64,000 nt of DNA from Bog-473 sp963754445 (GTDB taxonomy: Bacteria; Actinomycetota; Acidimicrobiia; Acidimicrobiales; RAAP-2), in assembly GCA_963754445.1 (NCBI GenBank), contig CAVWFT010000001.1, positions 1,178,001-1,242,000 of the forward strand. Direction: 5' to 3'. The notes under the pieces were generated by a model that was not told where the DNA came from, searched no databases, and saw only the letters and a list, made by a program, of their open reading frames with translations. The position numbers and the translations under genes are program-made. Every line of letters starts with the position of its first letter. Position 1 is the first letter of the stretch. Shown here in pieces: positions 47,753 to 56,201 of the stretch.

Positions 47753-50480
47753 ATGGCGACGGGTCAGGAGAGATCGGGACCACTTCTCCTCCTCGACGGC
47801 ATGTCGTTGGCCTTCCGGGCCTACTTCGCGCTCCCGGACACATTGGCCACCTCGACGGGGATCGTCACCAACGCGGTCCATGGCTTCACCTCCATGGTGG
47901 TGTACCTCATCCGGGAGCAGAAGCCCTCGGCACTCGCCGTCGCCTTCGACGCGCCGGGTCCCACCTTCCGCGACGAAATGCTGGAGGACTACAAGGCCGG
48001 CCGGGCCCAGACGCCCTGGTTGTTGCCGCCTCAATTCGACATGATCCGAGAGGTGATGGGGTCGCTCGCCATCCCCGTGGTGGAGGCGCCCGGTTTCGAG
48101 GCCGACGACGTGATCGCGACGTTGGCCACCCAGGCAGCGGAGCGGCAATCCGAAGTCGTCATCGTCACGGGGGATCGCGACAGCTTTCAGCTCATCGCGG
48201 ACCCTTACGTCCGAGTGCTCTACAACAAGCGGGGTGTTAGCGACTACGCCCTCTACGACGAGGCCGGCATCGTGGATCGATGTGGCGTCCCGCCGTCCCA
48301 GTACGTGTTGCTGGCCTCGTTGCGGGGCGACCCTTCGGACAACCTTCCGGGGGTGCCCGGGGTGGGGGAGAAGACGGCCGCCAAGCTGCTGGTGAAGTAC
48401 GGCGACCTGGACGGGATCTTCTCGCACCTCGACGAGCAGACCCCCAAGCTGCGCGAGAACTTGGCCCTGCACGAGGAGTTGGCCCGGGCGAACGCTCGCA
48501 TCATCCCCCTCGTGACCGATGTCCCGCTCGGAGTCTCGGTGGACCAGCTGACCCTCGGAGGTTGGGATCGGGGCGCAGCGGAGACGACCTTCGAGCGCTA
48601 CGAGATGAAGACGGTCTGGCAGCGCATGGAGGAGCTCCTCGACGCCGGCGCCCTCGGCGAGCCCGCCGAAGGCAGCCGCCCGCGGGCGATGCCTTCGGCG
48701 GCCGAGATCGAGGCGGCGGCACCGGTGGTCGCTCTCGAACTGCGTTCCATGGCGCTCCCGACGACGGCGAGCGAGGTGACCACGCAGCTGGCCGAGTTGG
48801 GACGAGGGCGGTTGGCCCTGGCGGCTCGCTGGACCGGCGCCCCCGGACGCAGTGACCTGGCCGGCGTGGTTCTCGTGGCGACCGAAGGCGATGAGGAAGG
48901 TGTCGGGGTGCTGATCCCCGGCGATCTCCTCGGGAGCGCCTCGGTGGTGAAGAAGCTGAACGCGGTGTTGGCCGGGGCCGTGGTGGGCCACAACGTCAAG
49001 GAGGCGATGCGCTCGCTGCTCCCACTCGGCATCGACGTCCCCCACCTGGAGATGGACACGTCAGTCGCCGCCTATCTCCTCGACGCCTCCACAGGCGAAT
49101 ACGAGCTGCAGCAGCTCCGGGAGCAGACGGGACAGCTCTCGCTCGACATCGGCGAACCCGGCGAGGCGGCCCGGGAGGCGGCGGACGAAATGGCCGCCGA
49201 AGCCGTCGACGTGGTCTCCATGGTGGCGGGCTTCCGGCGCCGCATCGATTCCGAGGGCATGGCGCTGTTGCACGACGACATCGAGACGCCCCTCGTGCGG
49301 GTCCTGGCCAAGATGGAGGTGGCCGGGATCGGGATCGATCGCCGCGAGCTCCAGGAGATCGCCGATTCCCTCAAGGCATCGGCGGCCACGCTCCAGGACG
49401 AGGTCCAGAAGCTGGCCGGTCACGAGTTCAACGTGAACTCGACGCCCCAGCTTCGCACCGTCCTCTACGAGGAGATCGGGCTCACGCCGGGCAAGAAGAC
49501 CAAGACGGGATTCTCGACCGATGCCCAGACGCTCGAGAGCCTGCGCGGCGCCCATCCGATCGTCGACGCGCTCGTTGTCCTACCGCGAGGTGGAGAAGCT
49601 GCGATCCACGTACGGCGAGAGCTTGTTGGCCGAGGTGCAGGGCGACGGCCGCATCCATGCCTCCTTCGGCCAAACCGTGGCGCGCACCGGCCGCTTGTCG
49701 TCGGATCGTCCCAACCTGCACAACATCCCGGTCCGCAGCGAAATCGGCAAGCAGTTCCGGCGCGCCTTCGTGCCGGGGGAGGGCAAGACGTTCCTGGTGG
49801 CCGACTACGACCAGGTGGAGCTGCGCTGCATCGCGCATCTCTCCGAGGATCCCGGGTTGATCGACGCCATGACGACGGGGGCCGACGTGCACCGCTCCGT
49901 GGCGGCCGCGGTCTACGGGATCGCGCCCGAAGAGGTCACCCACACGCAACGTGAGTTCTCCAAGATGGTCTCGTACGGGCTGGCCTACGGGATGGAGGCC
50001 TACGGACTGAGCCAGCGGCTCAACGTGGCCGTCGAGGAGGCCGCCGCCATCATGGAGAGCTATTTCGGGGCCTTCCCGCGGGTGAAGCAGTACATGGAGG
50101 AGACGGTCGCCCAGGCGAAGATCCGTGGCTTCACCCAGACCGAGTTCGGCCGGATCCGGCCGCTGCCCGACCTGCACGCCTCGAACTACCGGGTCCGGCA
50201 GGCCGCGGAACGCCAGGCCATGAACGCTGGGATCCAGGGCCTGGCGGCCGACATCTTCAAGTTGGCCCTCGTGCGTCTGGACCGTGATCTCGAGGACCAG
50301 AAGCTCGGCAGCCGGCTGGTGCTCCAGGTGCACGACGAGGTCATCGTGGAGGTGGCGTCCGGGGAGGAAAAGGAGGTCCACCGCCTGACCGAGTCCGCCC
50401 TGACCGGGGCGGCCGACCTCAAGGTCCCCCTGACCGTGTCGGTGGCGACCGGTCCGAGCTGGGCGGCGGCGAAGGGCTGA
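47753..50480 (+). CDS. polA: DNA polymerase I, frame interrupted by an apparent 1-nt insertion
   Basis: The first frame covers the 5'-3' exonuclease (LLLLDGMSLAFRAYFALPD, FEADDVIATLA, VVIVTGDRDSFQLI, GVPGVGEKTAAKLL), a degenerate 3'-5' exonuclease-like region and the start of the polymerase domain up to TLESLRGAHPIVDAL. The second frame resumes with LSYREVEKLRSTYGESLL and holds motif A (VADYDQVELRCIAH), the O-helix motif B (REFSKMVSYGLAYGMEAYGL) and motif C (LVLQVHDEVIVE). An extra base at about 49574 (CTC-G-TTG) breaks the frame; without it the protein is about 908 aa, a normal length. Most likely a sequencing or assembly error. The first frame alone would run on to 49954. Confidence 0.9.
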
Positions 50481-50538
50481 GCGTCCGGGCGCGGCGCGCC
50501 TGGGACCCGACGCGGAACCATAGGCCCAGCTCAGCTGG

Positions 50539-50638
50539 TACCCTGGACCGCCTCGCTGGCACCGGCGGCGAGGCACATATCCATCGAGACCTGACCCCGG
50601 CGCGGTCCTGTGGTTGCACGGCGCAACCCAGCAAGGAG
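50539..50638 (+). promoter_or_regulatory. rpsA promoter (TACCCT) and structured 5' leader
   Basis: TACCCT at 50539-50544 implies a leader of about 97 nt. It contains hairpin GCCTCGC/GCGAGGC (50550-50556 with 50668-type arm at 50568-50574) and GGTTGC/GCAACC (50612-50617 with 50623-50628), the second ending 4 nt before the AAGGAG ribosome binding site (50633-50638). Confidence 0.5.
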
Positions 50639-50647
50639 CATCACCAC

Positions 50648-52117
50648 ATGGCAGACGTACGCAGCACCCTCCTCTCGCCCGAGCAGATGGGCACCTTCGA
50701 TGCCGAGGGGAACTACCACCCCCGTCCGATCGTCGACGACGACCTGGCGGACGCCGACCTCGAACAGGCGATGGGCGACTCCATCATCGAGTTCGACGAC
50801 GGAGACGTGATCGAGGGCACGGTCGTCAAGATCGACCGGGACGAAGTCCTGCTCGACATCGGCTTCAAGTCCGAGGGCGTGATCCCGGCCCGGGAGCTCT
50901 CCATCCGCAACGACGTGGACCCGGCCGAGATCGTGAAGCTCGGCGAGCACGTCGAAGCGCTCGTGCTCCAGAAGGAGGACAAGGAGGGGCGCCTCGTCCT
51001 GTCCAAGAAGCGGGCCCAGTACGAACGGGCCTGGACGACGATCGAAGAGAAGAAGAACAACGGCGAAATGGTGTCCGGCCCGGTCATCGAGGTGGTGAAG
51101 GGCGGCCTGATCGTCGACATCGGTCTGCGTGGCTTCCTGCCCGCATCGCTCGTCGAGCTGCGCCGCGTCCGCGAGCTGCAGCCCTACGTGGGCAAGGAGA
51201 TCGAGGCCAAGATCATCGAGCTCGACCGCAACCGGAACAATGTGGTGCTGTCGCGCCGGGCCTGGCTCGAAGAGGCGCAGAAGGAGCAGCGCGGGGACTT
51301 CCTGCAGAACCTCAAGCCGGGCGAGCGCCGCAAGGGCATCGTCTCCTCGGTCGTCAACTTCGGTGCGTTCGTGGACCTGGGCGGCATGGACGGACTCGTC
51401 CACGTCTCCGAGTTGTCGTGGAAGCACGTCGACCACCCCTCCTCGGTCGTCACGGTGGGCGACGAGATCGAGGTCGAGGTGCTCGACGTCGACCTGGACA
51501 AGGAGCGCATCTCGCTCTCCCTCAAGGCGACGCAGTCCGACCCCTGGCAGGAGTTCGCCGACTCGCACTCGGTGGGTCAGCTGGTCTACGGCCGCATCAC
51601 CAAGCTGGTGCCCTTCGGTGCCTTCGTGCAGGTGGGTGACGGGATCGAGGGTCTCGTGCACATCTCGGAGATGGCCGTGCACCACGTGGACCTGCCCGAG
51701 CAGGTCGTCACGCCGGGCGAGGAACTCTGGGTCAAGATCATCGACATCGACCTGCAGCGTCGCCGTATCTCGCTGTCGATCAAGCAGGCCGCGGAGGGTG
51801 GCGAGGTCTCCGAGGAGTACCGCGAGGCCTTCGGTGAGCACGCCTACGACGAAGAGGGCAACTACATCGGCGGGTTCGACTACGCCGAAGGCGAGTTCAC
51901 TCCGGAGACCGATGGTCAGGCCGCCTGGGCCGACTTCGCCGAGGACGTCGGCACCCATGTCGTTCCCCCCGAGGAGAAGGTGGGCGGGGACGGCGAGGCC
52001 GGTGGCGAGGGCGCGGGCGCCGAGGCAGCGCCCGTGACCGCCGAGGCCGGGGAAGCGCCGGCGGCGGAAGCACCCGTGGCAGAAGCGCCCGCGCCGGAAG
52101 CGTCAGTGCCGGAGTAG
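50648..52117 (+). CDS. rpsA: 30S ribosomal protein S1
   Basis: 489 aa with four S1 RNA-binding domains, the actinobacterial form: DGDVIEGTVVKIDRDEVLLD, MVSGPVIEVVKGGLIVDIG, GERRKGIVSSVVNFGAFVDL and GQLVYGRITKLVPFGAFVQV. Domains end with typical ISLSLK/ISLSIK strands. A long Ala/Glu/Pro-rich acidic tail (after about residue 410) is disordered. Strong ribosome binding site. coaE, often next in actinobacteria, is absent. Confidence 0.96.
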   Translation: MADVRSTLLSPEQMGTFDAEGNYHPRPIVDDDLADADLEQAMGDSIIEFDDGDVIEGTVVKIDRDEVLLDIGFKSEGVIPARELSIRNDVDPAEIVKLGEHVEALVLQKEDKEGRLVLSKKRAQYERAWTTIEEKKNNGEMVSGPVIEVVKGGLIVDIGLRGFLPASLVELRRVRELQPYVGKEIEAKIIELDRNRNNVVLSRRAWLEEAQKEQRGDFLQNLKPGERRKGIVSSVVNFGAFVDLGGMDGLVHVSELSWKHVDHPSSVVTVGDEIEVEVLDVDLDKERISLSLKATQSDPWQEFADSHSVGQLVYGRITKLVPFGAFVQVGDGIEGLVHISEMAVHHVDLPEQVVTPGEELWVKIIDIDLQRRRISLSIKQAAEGGEVSEEYREAFGEHAYDEEGNYIGGFDYAEGEFTPETDGQAAWADFAEDVGTHVVPPEEKVGGDGEAGGEGAGAEAAPVTAEAGEAPAAEAPVAEAPAPEASVPE

Positions 52118-52139
52118 CAGTCGGCCTGCGGGCCTGGAG

Positions 52140-52182
52140 TTGGCAGAGGAGGAGCCGGCGCATCGTCGCCGGCTCCTGCCAA
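52140..52182 (+). terminator. rpsA terminator hairpin
   Basis: Perfect 10-bp stem GGAGCCGGCG/CGCCGGCTCC (52151-52160 with 52167-52176) extended by TTGGCA/TGCCAA (52140-52145 with 52177-52182) across a 5-nt bulge. Lies 23 nt after the rpsA stop, between convergent genes. Confidence 0.75.
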
Positions 52183-52249
52183 TTCTCGAACCGGAACTCC
52201 AGCAGGCCTCGCTCACGAAGCCGAGGAAGGCTCTGACGGACGACCTCGA

Positions 52250-53185
52250 TCAGGGACTCTCGGCGCTCTCACCGAGGGCCGGGCCATCGGGTCCCACCTC
52301 GAGCGCAGCTCTGTCCCAACGGGCCAGCTCGGCCGCGGCGTCGTACGTGCTCTGGAAGAAGGCCAGCAGGATGCCGTCGGGATCCGCCGAGCGACGCACG
52401 TCGGCGTAGGGGAGGACGAACTCGCCCAGAGCGGGATCGAAGGATGCGGCTGCGGGCTCGACCTTCCACGAGGAGAAACCGGGCGGCACGGGGTAGGCAT
52501 AGGAGTAGAACGAACCCTCGGCCGCCCCACCCGGCCAGTAGCCGCAACTGCTCACCTCATGGCTGTAGGCCATCTGCTGGATCCAGTCGGCACAGTGCGG
52601 CACTCCGCCGGGATGGCGCGGCGCAGGTCGACCCGAGAACCGGGTGACGGCCAGATCGGCCGCCCCCCAGAAGAAGTGCACGGGACTGACCTTCCCCTGG
52701 AAGCGGGAGCGGAACACCCTCATGACCCGCTGCATCTGGACCAAGGCCAACCAGAATCGACGCACGGCGTCGGCGTCGTAGGGGCGGGGCGCCCGGTCGT
52801 CGGGAAAGGGCACGACGTTCGGGAGCTCCTGGGGTTCGGGGTCGATCGGGGTCGCCGCCCCGACCTCGGCCAGGGCGCGCATGGTGGCACCGTAGAACTC
52901 CGCGACCGACTGTGGTGCCAGCGGGACGGATCGCAGCCGTCCGTCAGTCGTGCGCACGTGCAGCTGATCGGCCAGGAAGTCGAATTCCATCTCCAGACCC
53001 AAGCCGCCGGCGTGCATCAGCGACGTGGTCAGGCCGCGGGCCGAGACATAGAGCGGCACCTGCCACCAATGGTTGATCATCGGCTCGAGCTCGAGGCGGA
53101 CCTTTCCCACGATCTGGGTCCACAGGTGCAGCGTGTCCTTGGTGCCCTCCCACTCCGAGAGCGTCAGCTCGGGCCAGTCGGTCAT
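52250..53185 (-). CDS. DUF5996 family protein
   Basis: 311 aa from ATG 53185 (TACGCT 7 nt upstream). Matches DUF5996: WEGTKDTLHLWTQIVGKVRL, NHWWQVPLYVSARGLTTSLM, GKVSPVHFFWGAADLAVTRF and YWPGGAAEGSFYSYAYPVPP. These proteins are widespread and uncharacterised; conserved His, Trp and Asp residues suggest an enzyme, but no activity is known to me. Confidence 0.85.
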   Translation of the reverse strand: MTDWPELTLSEWEGTKDTLHLWTQIVGKVRLELEPMINHWWQVPLYVSARGLTTSLMHAGGLGLEMEFDFLADQLHVRTTDGRLRSVPLAPQSVAEFYGATMRALAEVGAATPIDPEPQELPNVVPFPDDRAPRPYDADAVRRFWLALVQMQRVMRVFRSRFQGKVSPVHFFWGAADLAVTRFSGRPAPRHPGGVPHCADWIQQMAYSHEVSSCGYWPGGAAEGSFYSYAYPVPPGFSSWKVEPAAASFDPALGEFVLPYADVRRSADPDGILLAFFQSTYDAAAELARWDRAALEVGPDGPALGESAESP

Positions 53186-53192
53186 GTGATCG

Positions 53193-53198
53193 AGCGTA
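53193..53198 (-). promoter_or_regulatory. -10 box (TACGCT) for the DUF5996 gene
   Basis: TACGCT on the minus strand, 7 nt before ATG 53185. Confidence 0.5.
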
Positions 53199-53316
53199 TC
53201 GAGCAAACACGGGCGGTACAGGGCCGGCCGTCGGGTGCATCAAAAATGGGGCGGACTCGACCGGGGGGTGGGCCTCCCATGGTCCCCAGCACGGCAGCCG
53301 CCAAGGCCATCCGGCA

Positions 53317-53322
53317 TACACT
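53317..53322 (+). promoter_or_regulatory. -10 box (TACACT) for the alpha/beta hydrolase gene
   Basis: TACACT is 6 nt before GTG 53329. Confidence 0.5.
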
Positions 53323-53328
53323 CGCACC

Positions 53329-54126
53329 GTGGTGACGCCTCGCAGGCAGGCGACCATCGACATCGATCGCGTCGCCGTTTTCTACGAAACCGAGGGCGAC
53401 GGCGAACCCATCGTCCTCCTCCACGGCGGCCTGGCCGACAACACGACCTGGGGGGCGCAGTTCTCGGGGCTGGCACCGCACCGCCGCGTCGTCGCTCCGG
53501 AACGCCAGGCGCAAGGGCACACGCCCGATCGGCCCGGTCCCCTCACCTATGAGGCGATGACGGAGCAGACGGTGAGGTTCCTCAGGGCGCTCGATCTCGG
53601 GCCGGTGGACCTCCTCGGCTGGAGTGACGGGGGCATGATCGGCACCCGGGTCGCCGCGGAGCACCCCGAACTCGTCCGCACACTGAGCGTGACCGGTTCA
53701 GGTTTCTCGAGCGCCGGCTACGTGCCCGGTTCGATGGAGGAACTGGTGGCACTGACCCCCGAGGACGACGACATGCAGATGTTCGCCGCCATGTACGCCC
53801 AGGCCTCGCCCGACGGCCCCGAGCATTTTCCGGCCGTGTGGGAGAAGTTCCAGGTCCTGTGGGGCGAACCGTTCGACTGGACCGGTCTGCTCGCGCTGAT
53901 TGCCGCACCCACCTTGGTCATCGTCGGCGACGACGACTACGTCACGATCGAACACGCGGAGAGGTTCGCTCGCGCCGTGTCGGGCGGCCAGCTCGCCGTG
54001 GTGCCGGGAGCGTCGCACCTTGTCCCGATGGAGAAGCCGGAACTCTTCAACCAGCTCGTGCTCGATTTCACGGCCCACCCGATTCCCGACACGATGATGC
54101 CGCTCCGGCGCAAGGCCAGGAGGTAA
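53329..54126 (+). CDS. Alpha/beta hydrolase
   Basis: 265 aa from GTG 53329. Oxyanion-region PIVLLHGGLADNTTW, nucleophile Ser in LLGWSDGGMIG, acidic residue in VIVGDDDYVTIEHAE and His in VVPGASHLVPMEKPEL. The lid and substrate pocket are not diagnostic, so esterase, lactonase or dehalogenase-type roles cannot be separated. Divergent from DUF5996. Confidence 0.87.
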   Translation: MVTPRRQATIDIDRVAVFYETEGDGEPIVLLHGGLADNTTWGAQFSGLAPHRRVVAPERQAQGHTPDRPGPLTYEAMTEQTVRFLRALDLGPVDLLGWSDGGMIGTRVAAEHPELVRTLSVTGSGFSSAGYVPGSMEELVALTPEDDDMQMFAAMYAQASPDGPEHFPAVWEKFQVLWGEPFDWTGLLALIAAPTLVIVGDDDYVTIEHAERFARAVSGGQLAVVPGASHLVPMEKPELFNQLVLDFTAHPIPDTMMPLRRKARR

Positions 54127-54136
54127 GGGACCGGGC

Positions 54137-54157
54137 TCACCCGTCGCCGGCGGGTGA
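54137..54157. terminator. Possible shared terminator between convergent genes
   Basis: TCACCCG (54137-54143) pairs with CGGGTGA (54151-54157) across a 7-nt loop between the hydrolase stop and the solute-binding protein stop. No U-run. Confidence 0.4.
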
Positions 54158-54190
54158 CGGGACGGCACCGGTCCCCGTGCGGAGCCGCTC

Positions 54191-55495
54191 CTACTGCGGA
54201 GGTGCCGGGGTGCCCGCCGGAACCGGGAACACCGGGTCTGCCCTGGTGCTCGCCGAGTGGAAACAGTTGAAGACGTTCTGACCCCTGTTCAACACGGGAA
54301 CGTACTGCGTGCCCTTGGCCTGGACGTAGGCCACACAGTAGGGCGGCGCGTGGCCGCTGTGGCCCGCCACGGCCCAGTTGACCGGAGCGGTCAGACCACC
54401 GGCCGTGAAGGCGGTCAACGCGTTGGTCTGCTTGATGACGTTGACCCACGTGAGGTCGTTGCCCGCCGCTTTCACGCCCTGTGCGAAGAGCGCAGCCGAC
54501 TCCCATCCTTGAATGGCCAACTCGTTGTAGACGTACTTGGGCTCGTACTTCCTCATCTCGCGCAGATACAGGGTGAGCCCCGGGTAGAGGCGGGTCGGCG
54601 CAGTGAACGGCACGTGATACGTGGCGAAGTAGATGCCCTGCATGAGGCTCTTGTTGGCCTGCAGCGTGGGCACGTCGTTGCCGTTGAGCCACAGCTGGGT
54701 GGCCTTGAGCCCGTACTGCTGGATGGCTCGGGCCATGGAGACGTTGCCCTGCACGTCCATGCAGCTCAGGACGAAATTGGAGCCGGCCGATCGCATCCGC
54801 TGCACATCGGTCGCCACGGTGGTGCCGGGATAGTTGATCTTGAGGTCGACGTAGCTGATGTCGTACCCCTCGGACTTCAGTGCGCTCTCGGCGGCCTGGC
54901 AGGCATCGGCAGAAGCCGCCACGCCGTAGGCCACCAGTGCGATCGATGGTTTGGCCCGGGCCTTGCGAGCAACGTAGGCGAACTCCGCCGCCCCGGCCTG
55001 GTAGTACTGGGTGGAACCGCCGGCCGCGAACAGATTCGGCGCTCCGGCCCAGTTGTCCGTGACGTTGTAGCCGTAGGTCGGGATGCCGGACTCGATGAAG
55101 AGGTTGGGGGAGAAGAAGATCGTCGCGACGCCGGTGACGGCGAACACGTGATCCTGGTTGATGAGCGTGTTGGCCAGCTGGTTGAACGTCGTCGGATTCC
55201 CCCCGTCGTCGAGGGCGTACTTGTAGTCGATCTTGCGCCCGTTCACGCCTCCCTGGGCGTTGATGTAGTCGAAGTACGCCCTCTCGCCGTAGATCACCGA
55301 GGAGGCGTTCGCCGCCAACGTGCCCGTCTGCGTCGAGATCGTGCCGACCGTGATGGTCGTGGCCGTCACGCCGGGCGCGCCGCCGGACGATGCGGCGTCG
55401 GCCGTTCCCACTGGCGTCAGCACGGCCGTCGCGGCGAGTGCCGCTCCTGTCACTGCGGCCATGATCGCAGGCCGACGACTCCATCTCACACGCAT
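54191..55495 (-). CDS. Periplasmic-binding-protein type 1 (Leu/Ile/Val-type) solute-binding protein
   Basis: 434 aa from ATG 55495 (GGGGGG ribosome binding site; TACCGT about 25 nt upstream). Sec signal peptide MRVRWSRRPAIMAAVTGAAL, then the type 1 fold: ITVGTISTQTGTLAANASSV, YINAQGGVNGRKIDYKYALD, FAVTGVATIFFSPNLF and IQGWESAALFAQGVKAAGN. Ligands of the family are amino acids, amides or aromatic compounds. No LivHMGF permease or ATPase genes are adjacent. Confidence 0.88.
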   Translation of the reverse strand: MRVRWSRRPAIMAAVTGAALAATAVLTPVGTADAASSGGAPGVTATTITVGTISTQTGTLAANASSVIYGERAYFDYINAQGGVNGRKIDYKYALDDGGNPTTFNQLANTLINQDHVFAVTGVATIFFSPNLFIESGIPTYGYNVTDNWAGAPNLFAAGGSTQYYQAGAAEFAYVARKARAKPSIALVAYGVAASADACQAAESALKSEGYDISYVDLKINYPGTTVATDVQRMRSAGSNFVLSCMDVQGNVSMARAIQQYGLKATQLWLNGNDVPTLQANKSLMQGIYFATYHVPFTAPTRLYPGLTLYLREMRKYEPKYVYNELAIQGWESAALFAQGVKAAGNDLTWVNVIKQTNALTAFTAGGLTAPVNWAVAGHSGHAPPYCVAYVQAKGTQYVPVLNRGQNVFNCFHSASTRADPVFPVPAGTPAPPQ

Positions 55496-55625
55496 GGCGC
55501 CCCCCAGGTGTGCCGTCACGGTACGCCCATCGGCGTGACCGCTCAACCCGCCCTGCTCGACCACCATGCGGGGCCGGACGGCCGCACCCCCCTCTCGCCG
55601 CGCACGAGACGGGCGCCGAAGACGA

Positions 55626-55964
55626 TCAGCTTGCTCTCTGGTCCTGGCGCGGCTTCACGAAGACACGGAGCTGTGAGACATGGGCCAGTCTCGGGCGCAA
55701 CCAGGCCCGGAGGAGCGAGACCAGGGAGTCGGGACGGGTGCCGGAGGCACCCTCGCTTCGGGGGGTATCGACGGCATCACCCAGGGCATCGGCCAGCACA
55801 CCGATGAGCGCCGGCACCTCGCTCAACTCGACCGGAGTCGACGCGACACAGAGTTGGTCACGCCAATGACTGAACACCACCTTCCGCTGTTCGGGGTGCT
55901 TGGTCACCCTCAGCGTGGCACCGTGTCCCCGGGCGTCGGGGATGTTGAGGCTCCGCGGCCGCAT
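55626..55964 (-). CDS. Small hypothetical protein (112 aa)
   Basis: From ATG 55964, with CATAAT 6 nt upstream; the longer in-frame extension lacks protein character. The core RVTKHPEQRKVVFSHWRDQL and LCVASTPVELSEVPALIGVL resembles short actinobacterial proteins of unknown function. A basic C-terminus follows. No further inference. Confidence 0.6.
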   Translation of the reverse strand: MRPRSLNIPDARGHGATLRVTKHPEQRKVVFSHWRDQLCVASTPVELSEVPALIGVLADALGDAVDTPRSEGASGTRPDSLVSLLRAWLRPRLAHVSQLRVFVKPRQDQRAS

Positions 55965-55970
55965 GGTGTG

Positions 55971-55976
55971 ATTATG
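55971..55976 (-). promoter_or_regulatory. -10-like box (CATAAT)
   Basis: CATAAT on the minus strand, 6 nt before ATG 55964. Confidence 0.35.
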
Positions 55977-56201
55977 GACCCGCCGCCTCGGTCGAGTCGA
56001 GCGATACCGGGGTTTTCGCTGGGCCGATGGCGCGGTGCGGCATGCTCCGTGGGGTCCGGAGAACTCTGTAAAGATCGTTGCTTGCACGCGCACTGACGGA
56101 ACCGGAGACGGCCTCGAGACGGGACGACCCGAAGGTGCAGGCCCGGCGGTTATCTGTCCGTTCGGGGACTGATCGGGTTCCGTATCGGGAAAGTAGAGAT
56201 C

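Noticed and set aside
49560..49600. Programmed frameshift in polA
   Set aside because: No slippery heptamer, stop codon or downstream stimulatory structure is evident at the junction; a simple 1-nt insertion explains the data better.
53937..55484. 515-aa minus-strand frame over the solute-binding protein
   Set aside because: Out-of-frame shadow; the signal peptide and PBP motifs are in the other frame.
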